Assembly: GCA_002067705.1 (NCBI GenBank)
Contig: MVRL01000088.1
Span: 1 to 64,000, forward strand
DNA length: 64,000 nt
Direction: 5' to 3'
From: Methanosaeta sp. PtaU1.Bin112
GTDB lineage: Archaea > Halobacteriota > Methanosarcinia > Methanotrichales > Methanotrichaceae
Shown piece by piece: positions 59,933 to 64,000 of the stretch (its first letter is position 1; the number at the start of each line of letters is the position of its first letter). Position numbers and translations under genes: made by a program. Under the pieces are notes generated by a model. That model worked only from the letters and a program-made list of their open reading frames with translations, searched no databases and was not told the DNA's origin.

Positions 59933-60829
59933 ATGCTGATGCAAACAAATGTTTACAATGCAGAGATGGTCTCTAGGGATGTAGACTGGAATTCTGTCTG
60001 GAAAACCCTCTACGAAAAGAACGCAGAGTGCCGAGGGCGAGGGGACTGCGCTTCGATCTGGGCCACTAGAGATCGTGCTCGTGCGTTTTTGGCGCAGTCG
60101 CAAGAGAGGCCTGAGCGCATTCTTAAAGACATCGAGGGCTTGCCTCTCAAGGCCGATTCAAAGGTTCTGGACATCGGCGCCGGACCCGGCACTCTGGCCG
60201 TTCCACTTGCGGCGCGCGTTGCCCATGTGACCGCCGTCGAGCCTGCTGCGGGAATGGCGGAGGTGATGAGCGAGCATGCCCGGGAAAAGGGTGTAACAAA
60301 CCTCTCAATTGTTCGCAAACGCTGGGAGGATGTCGATTACAGCAAAGATCTCCAAGGTCCCTATGATATCGTCATCGCTCGGCATTCGCTCGGCATGCCG
60401 AATATCAGGGATGCGGTAAAAGCGATGTGCGAGGCATCGTCAGAATGGGTCTATCTCTTCTGGTTTGCCGGGAGCACTGGCTGGGAGAAGGCAATGGTAG
60501 ATCTATGGCCTAAACTGCATGGTCGAGAATACCGGTCCGGTCCAAAGGCGGACATACTCTACAACGTCCTCTACTCGATGGGTATCTATCCCAATATGGA
60601 GACGGTGCAGATGGAGTACGCCCGCAAGTTTTCCGATATCAATGCCGCTGTGAAAGAGTTTCGGGAGCAGTACTTGATATCATCCCCTGCCCAGGAGGAG
60701 GTCCTGCGAGAGCATTTGCAGAAGAGCCTTTCAAGGACCGGCGATGGTCTGCAGGATTCGATGATGACGAGGCAGGTAAGGTTCTGGTGGAATGTAAATC
60801 AGCATAACCAACTTCTCCAGGAATATTAA
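59933..60829 (+). CDS. Class I SAM-dependent methyltransferase
   Basis: This 298-residue single-domain methyltransferase has the SAM loop VLDIGAGPGTLAVPLA (78-93), the acidic residue in VTAVEPAAGMAEVM and motif DIVIARHSLGM. The N-terminal CRGRGDCASIW segment has two cysteines. The C-terminal part (about 180-298) is helical and Trp/Tyr-rich (WFAGSTGWEKAMVDLWPKLHG). It differs from the two-domain methyltransferases in this island. It lies between a binding-protein gene and the methyltransferase gene at 60836 with short gaps, so it is probably cotranscribed. Substrate unknown. Confidence 0.83.
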   Translation: MLMQTNVYNAEMVSRDVDWNSVWKTLYEKNAECRGRGDCASIWATRDRARAFLAQSQERPERILKDIEGLPLKADSKVLDIGAGPGTLAVPLAARVAHVTAVEPAAGMAEVMSEHAREKGVTNLSIVRKRWEDVDYSKDLQGPYDIVIARHSLGMPNIRDAVKAMCEASSEWVYLFWFAGSTGWEKAMVDLWPKLHGREYRSGPKADILYNVLYSMGIYPNMETVQMEYARKFSDINAAVKEFREQYLISSPAQEEVLREHLQKSLSRTGDGLQDSMMTRQVRFWWNVNQHNQLLQEY

Positions 60830-60835
60830 TTCCAT

Positions 60836-61879
60836 GTGATTGACATGCTGAAAAAAATTAAGCAGGACTTCGAGCAGGTTCTGGAGTCAGATAAGGACTC
60901 CCGCGATCTGCGCAGCTTATCCATGTCCCTGGATACGTTCTACGCTCTCACCTCAGCCCTTGAGGTGGGCATATTTCAGAGTCTTATGCAGCCCAAGTGC
61001 TCTTCAGAGGTAGCCGCAGAACTGGGCCTTCATGCAGAGATCACTGAAAAGCTCTGCAAGGCTCTTGCATCGAGAGGATATCTTTTCAGAGAGGGCGGCA
61101 GTTATGCCCTCTCCGATCAAGCCAGGACATTTCTCACCGAGTCCTCGCCGTTCTATCAAGGAAACCTCATAAAATTGATGCAGAGAACACGCGCGCAGCG
61201 GTGGAGCAGCCTGGCCAGAGCACTCAAAGAAGGCCCTATCGCCGCTCCGTCTGGAGCGCAGGTCTTCGATGAGTTCTTCGCCCTGGCGATGGCCGAGGGC
61301 GCAGTTGGAGGATCGCTGCAAAGGACGGTAAGAGCGCTAAAGAGGATGCCACAATTTCATGAGGCCAGAAAGTGCCTAGACCTTGGGGGCAGTCATGGGC
61401 TGTACTCACTGGCATTTGCTCGTTTGAATCCGGATCTTGAGGTAGTGCTCTTTGATCTTGCCAAAGTAATAGAGGGCGCTGCAAAAAAAGTGGTGTCTGA
61501 TTCGGAGAAGATAGTCACAATGGCAGGAGATTTCAATAGCGATGATCTGGGCAAGGATTACGATTTTGTCTTTGCCTCTGATGTGCTCTACAGGAATGAA
61601 GAATCGCTCCGTCCTTTGCTGACCAGGATCAGGGAAAGCCTGAAACATGATGGGCTGCTGATTAGCAAGCACTATCATATCGATGACCTCGTTAGCGACT
61701 CTTCGGCCGTTCTCTTCGATCTGATGTTCTCCGTATCCGGGACAGGTGGTGTCGTCTATTCGTCTGCTGGTTTCTGTCGCCTCCTGGAGTCGGCTGGATT
61801 TTCAATCGTTCAGGTGGATGATATCAGCAGCCCGGCAAGTCCCAGCAAGATCATAACCGCAAGGAAACTCGGGCATTGA
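60836..61879 (+). CDS. SAM-dependent O-methyltransferase-like protein
   Basis: This 347-residue two-domain methyltransferase starts at GTG 60836; ATG 60845 is an alternative. A helical N-terminus and winged-helix dimer domain (EVGIFQSLMQPKCSSEVAAELGL, about 43-65) precede the SAM loop LDLGGSHG (181-188), VVLFDLAKVIEGA and a C-terminal KHYHIDDLVSDSSA region. It is related to the proteins encoded at 29664 and 47101. Six bases separate it from the preceding methyltransferase gene. It is the last gene of the 57514-61879 set. The same pairing of binding proteins and this methyltransferase type occurs three times in the window. Confidence 0.85.
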   Translation: MIDMLKKIKQDFEQVLESDKDSRDLRSLSMSLDTFYALTSALEVGIFQSLMQPKCSSEVAAELGLHAEITEKLCKALASRGYLFREGGSYALSDQARTFLTESSPFYQGNLIKLMQRTRAQRWSSLARALKEGPIAAPSGAQVFDEFFALAMAEGAVGGSLQRTVRALKRMPQFHEARKCLDLGGSHGLYSLAFARLNPDLEVVLFDLAKVIEGAAKKVVSDSEKIVTMAGDFNSDDLGKDYDFVFASDVLYRNEESLRPLLTRIRESLKHDGLLISKHYHIDDLVSDSSAVLFDLMFSVSGTGGVVYSSAGFCRLLESAGFSIVQVDDISSPASPSKIITARKLGH

Positions 61880-62124
61880 AGTTTTGCAGCAGATATATAC
61901 TCCTGCAAAATTCTATTATTTTGATCATTTGTCTACTTATTAAATGCACCATATTCATAAACCGTAACAATTATTGCTAATCAAATAGAAAGATTTAATA
62001 CCAATAACGATATTTTGGATTGCAGTGTAATTCACGCAGATGGCATGCATGCAGATGAAGTCTTCACTGCAGGAACGATGAAAATGATGTTAGTGTTGGG
62101 AAATAAAATGGAGAGATTCGTCAA
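61880..62124 (+). promoter_or_regulatory. A/T-rich intergenic region before the dockerin-type binding-protein gene
   Basis: This 245-base gap contains several TATA-like runs (for example ATTTAATACC near 61992) and a CCAA-N10-TTGG inverted repeat at 62001-62018. No gene is supported. It marks a new transcription unit starting at 62125. Confidence 0.4.
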
Positions 62125-63354
62125 ATGAAGCTTATTATTTTGATTTCAGTGATCATATTGGCTCTGGTTCCAGTATCTAATGCATCCGGCTGGACCTTGG
62201 AGATCTTCGGAAACGCCAACTTGGATGATACCATCGATGAAGAAGACATAAGATATGTTGGGGGGATACTTGCCGGAAGCAATAATTCGACTGATTTCGC
62301 CGATGCCAACCACGACGGCCTGGTGGACGGAAAAGACATCGAGCAGATAAGGTCAATTATTAATGGCGAGGAGAAGGAGCTTACCCTCTTGGATACGGCA
62401 GGCCGGGTTGTCACCGTTAAGAAGCCTCTAAAGACCCTGGTGGGCTCAAATATTGCTGTTATGAAATCACTGGGATTGGACATTAAGGACATGGTTATCG
62501 GAAGATATAACCAGGTCGATGTGCAGGCCTTCCCAGAGCTTTCCGATGAGCTTCTCGATGTTGGATCTGGCTGGTCTCCTGACATTGAAAAAATCCTCAA
62601 GCTCAATCCTGATGTGGTGTTCCTCTATCCACCCGGATTTACCTATGATACAAAGCCAACATTACAGTCTCTTGAGTCATCGGGAATGACCGTTCTCTGC
62701 TTCAAGCTGCAGACTCCGCAGATTCACCGGGAAGAGGTAACCAAGCTGGGATACATCTTCAACAAGAGAGATGAGGCAGAGAGGTATCTCGACTGGTATG
62801 AGGGAGTAATCGATGATGTTAAGGAGACTGCCAAAAGCATTCCAGACGAGAAAAAGGTCAAGGTATACTTCGAGTCCTATAAGCCGTATACCAGCTATCC
62901 TCAATACGGATACATCAACGAATCCGGCGGCATAGACATATTTGCAGGAAGGCCTGGGGGTGAGGTTGATCCTGAGGCGGTGGTGAATGCCGATCCTGAT
63001 GTCATTCTTAAGGTGGCTTATCCTGGTGGAGGATATGAAAAGGATGCTGAAAACAACTCGGATATTATGGCGCTGCGTGATGAGATCCTGAGCCGTCCGG
63101 AACTTGCAAATGTTACTGCAGTTAAGAATGGTCGAGTCTATATCATTACCTCTTATTTGCTGACGTATCTTCCCCACTGCAATAACCTGGAATGCTTCCA
63201 GATAGCCTATCAAGCCAAATGGTTCTATCCGGATCTGTTCCCGAAGCTTGATCCGGATGCAATTCTGGAAGGCTATCTGACCGAGTTTCAGGGATGGAAT
63301 TTCGATCTGAACAAGAATGGTGTGTTCGTCTATCCGCCGCTGGGGGAGAATTGA
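62125..63354 (+). CDS. TroA/BtuF-like binding protein with N-terminal dockerin-like domain (subfamily II)
   Basis: This 409-residue protein has a signal peptide ending near SNASG (about 21). A complete two-repeat dockerin-like calcium domain follows: N30-x-N32-x-D34-x-x-x-D38-x-x-D41, and D60-x-N62-x-D64-x-x-x-D68-x-x-D71. Then comes the binding domain (LLDTAGRVVTVKKPLKTLVG onward). It ends YLTEFQGWNFDLNKNGVFVYPP, shared with the protein encoded at 50562. Dockerin-type domains bind calcium and usually dock to cohesins; here they may anchor or pair proteins at the archaeal surface. A FecCD permease gene follows at 63446. Confidence 0.9.
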   Translation: MKLIILISVIILALVPVSNASGWTLEIFGNANLDDTIDEEDIRYVGGILAGSNNSTDFADANHDGLVDGKDIEQIRSIINGEEKELTLLDTAGRVVTVKKPLKTLVGSNIAVMKSLGLDIKDMVIGRYNQVDVQAFPELSDELLDVGSGWSPDIEKILKLNPDVVFLYPPGFTYDTKPTLQSLESSGMTVLCFKLQTPQIHREEVTKLGYIFNKRDEAERYLDWYEGVIDDVKETAKSIPDEKKVKVYFESYKPYTSYPQYGYINESGGIDIFAGRPGGEVDPEAVVNADPDVILKVAYPGGGYEKDAENNSDIMALRDEILSRPELANVTAVKNGRVYIITSYLLTYLPHCNNLECFQIAYQAKWFYPDLFPKLDPDAILEGYLTEFQGWNFDLNKNGVFVYPPLGEN

Positions 63355-63445
63355 CGGAAATATCCTTTTTTTGGATTGGTCGCACAAATGGGGTGCTTGC
63401 AGATGTCTCGAACAGGTGCCCGTCAGCGGGATTGTGAAGTAAAGC

Positions 63446-64000
63446 ATGATAGAAGAAAACGCAGATGCCGCTGCAAAGAGGCAGGAGGCATTGGATGAAT
63501 ATGAGTCGTTTATAGGCAGGAAGATATTTTTTATATCTTTCTTTATCTTATTAACTGTCCTTCTTTGCGGCATAAGCATATCTTTGGGTCCTTTGAAATT
63601 CTCCATCCTTGAAGTGTACGCTACAATTTTCGACAGATTCTTTCCTAACTTTTTCTCTGTCCCAGATCTGGCCCCAATAGTCGTCTGGAACGTAAGGCTT
63701 ACCCGAGTTGTGATGGGTGTTCTCGCCGGGATAGGGCTTGCAGTTGCAGGCGCATCGATGCAGGGGATACTCAGAAATCCATTGGCTTCGCCCTTTACCC
63801 TGGGAATATCTGCAGGGGCAGGACTAGGCGCAGCACTGGCCATCATAGCAGGAGTGGGAATCGGTGGCAGCAGCGGGCTTCTCCTGGTTGCAAATGCGTT
63901 CATCTTCTCATTGATTCCATCATTTGTCATCGTCGGGCTGGCCCGGTTCAAGCGTGCCACACCCGAGACTATGATCCTTGCCGGAATCGCCATGACTTAT
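63446..64000 (+). CDS. FecCD-type ABC permease, 5' part (partial, cut by window end)
   Basis: The first 185 residues of a FecCD/BtuC-like permease run to the window end. It starts at ATG 63446 with a charged N-terminus of about 27 residues. A first helix (FFISFFILLTVLLCGISISLG) and VVWNVRLTRVVMGVLAGIGLAVAGASMQ follow, then NPLASPFTLGISAGAGLG and the ATPETMILAGIAMTY block. These last blocks are closer to the decayed permease at 26726-27620 than to the 36429 permease, so it is probably the partner of the dockerin-type binding protein just upstream and a working counterpart of the pseudogene. Confidence 0.88.
   Translation, partial: MIEENADAAAKRQEALDEYESFIGRKIFFISFFILLTVLLCGISISLGPLKFSILEVYATIFDRFFPNFFSVPDLAPIVVWNVRLTRVVMGVLAGIGLAVAGASMQGILRNPLASPFTLGISAGAGLGAALAIIAGVGIGGSSGLLLVANAFIFSLIPSFVIVGLARFKRATPETMILAGIAMTY

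Noticed and set aside
62677-63993. 438-codon open frame on the minus strand
   Set aside because: It lies antisense to the dockerin-type binding-protein gene and the FecCD permease, both with strong family matches. Its translation shows no recognisable domain.
1-64000. CRISPR arrays, tRNA or rRNA genes, insertion sequences
   Set aside because: I looked for regularly spaced repeats, cloverleaf-like elements, rRNA-like stretches and transposase motifs on both strands and saw none that could be supported by eye. Short tRNAs could still be missed without a covariance-model search.

Overview
The window reads as a chromosomal segment of an acetate-using methanogenic archaeon, most likely a Methanothrix (Methanosaeta)-type organism. 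The evidence is a cdhA-B-C-cooC-cdhD-E operon for the five-subunit archaeal CO dehydrogenase/acetyl-CoA synthase, archaeal TATA boxes, FmdE-family proteins, many secreted Asn/Thr-rich proteins, and very large families of ABC-transporter binding proteins. Genus assignment is inference. No rRNA, tRNA, CRISPR array or transposase was seen.

Layout. (1) 1-6937: the cdh operon, entered inside cdhA. Two tiny Ala/Pro-rich sister genes lie between cdhC and cooC, and a terminator-like hairpin follows cdhE. (2) 7051-16092: a mixed housekeeping and surface stretch: small secreted proteins, an M50 membrane protease coupled to a degenerate acylphosphatase-like protein, a TIGR00266 protein, a half-length MFS protein, an orphan LolD-type ATPase, an isoprenylcysteine-methyltransferase-like membrane enzyme, thiL, and a secreted beta-helix/chagasin-type inhibitor. 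(3) 16108-25482: a Co/Ni ECF importer (cbiM, PDGLE protein, cbiQ; no cbiO here), a complete peptide/nickel-type ABC importer, and a divergent second binding protein followed by a flavin reductase. (4) 26090-27620: a decayed FecCD/FecE-type importer with at least three frameshifts and an in-frame TGA.

(5) 28492-64000: a long metal- or metal-complex-uptake island. It holds eleven TroA/BtuF-like binding proteins in at least four subfamilies. They are served in the window by only one intact FecCD permease/FecE ATPase pair, plus one truncated permease copy and one permease cut by the window end. Interleaved are two more peptide/nickel-type binding proteins, two Opp/Nik permeases without ATPases, a second CooC-like nickel ATPase, three related O-methyltransferase-like proteins, one further methyltransferase, a methyltransferase-TrmO fusion, two FmdE proteins with a PadR regulator, and a CobN/BchH-type chelatase large subunit. 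Three binding proteins carry EF-hand or dockerin-like calcium-binding loops at the N-terminus.

Working idea (inference): the organism needs much nickel, cobalt and iron for CODH/ACS, F430, corrinoids and cytochromes. The island could capture several metal complexes, possibly tetrapyrroles, through many interchangeable binding proteins. Inside the cell it could process them with methyltransferases and a CobN-type (de)chelatase, and pass nickel through CooC-like ATPases to CODH/ACS. The recurring binding-protein plus methyltransferase pairing and the CobN-containing operon at 50100-55525 are the best candidates for an undescribed system.
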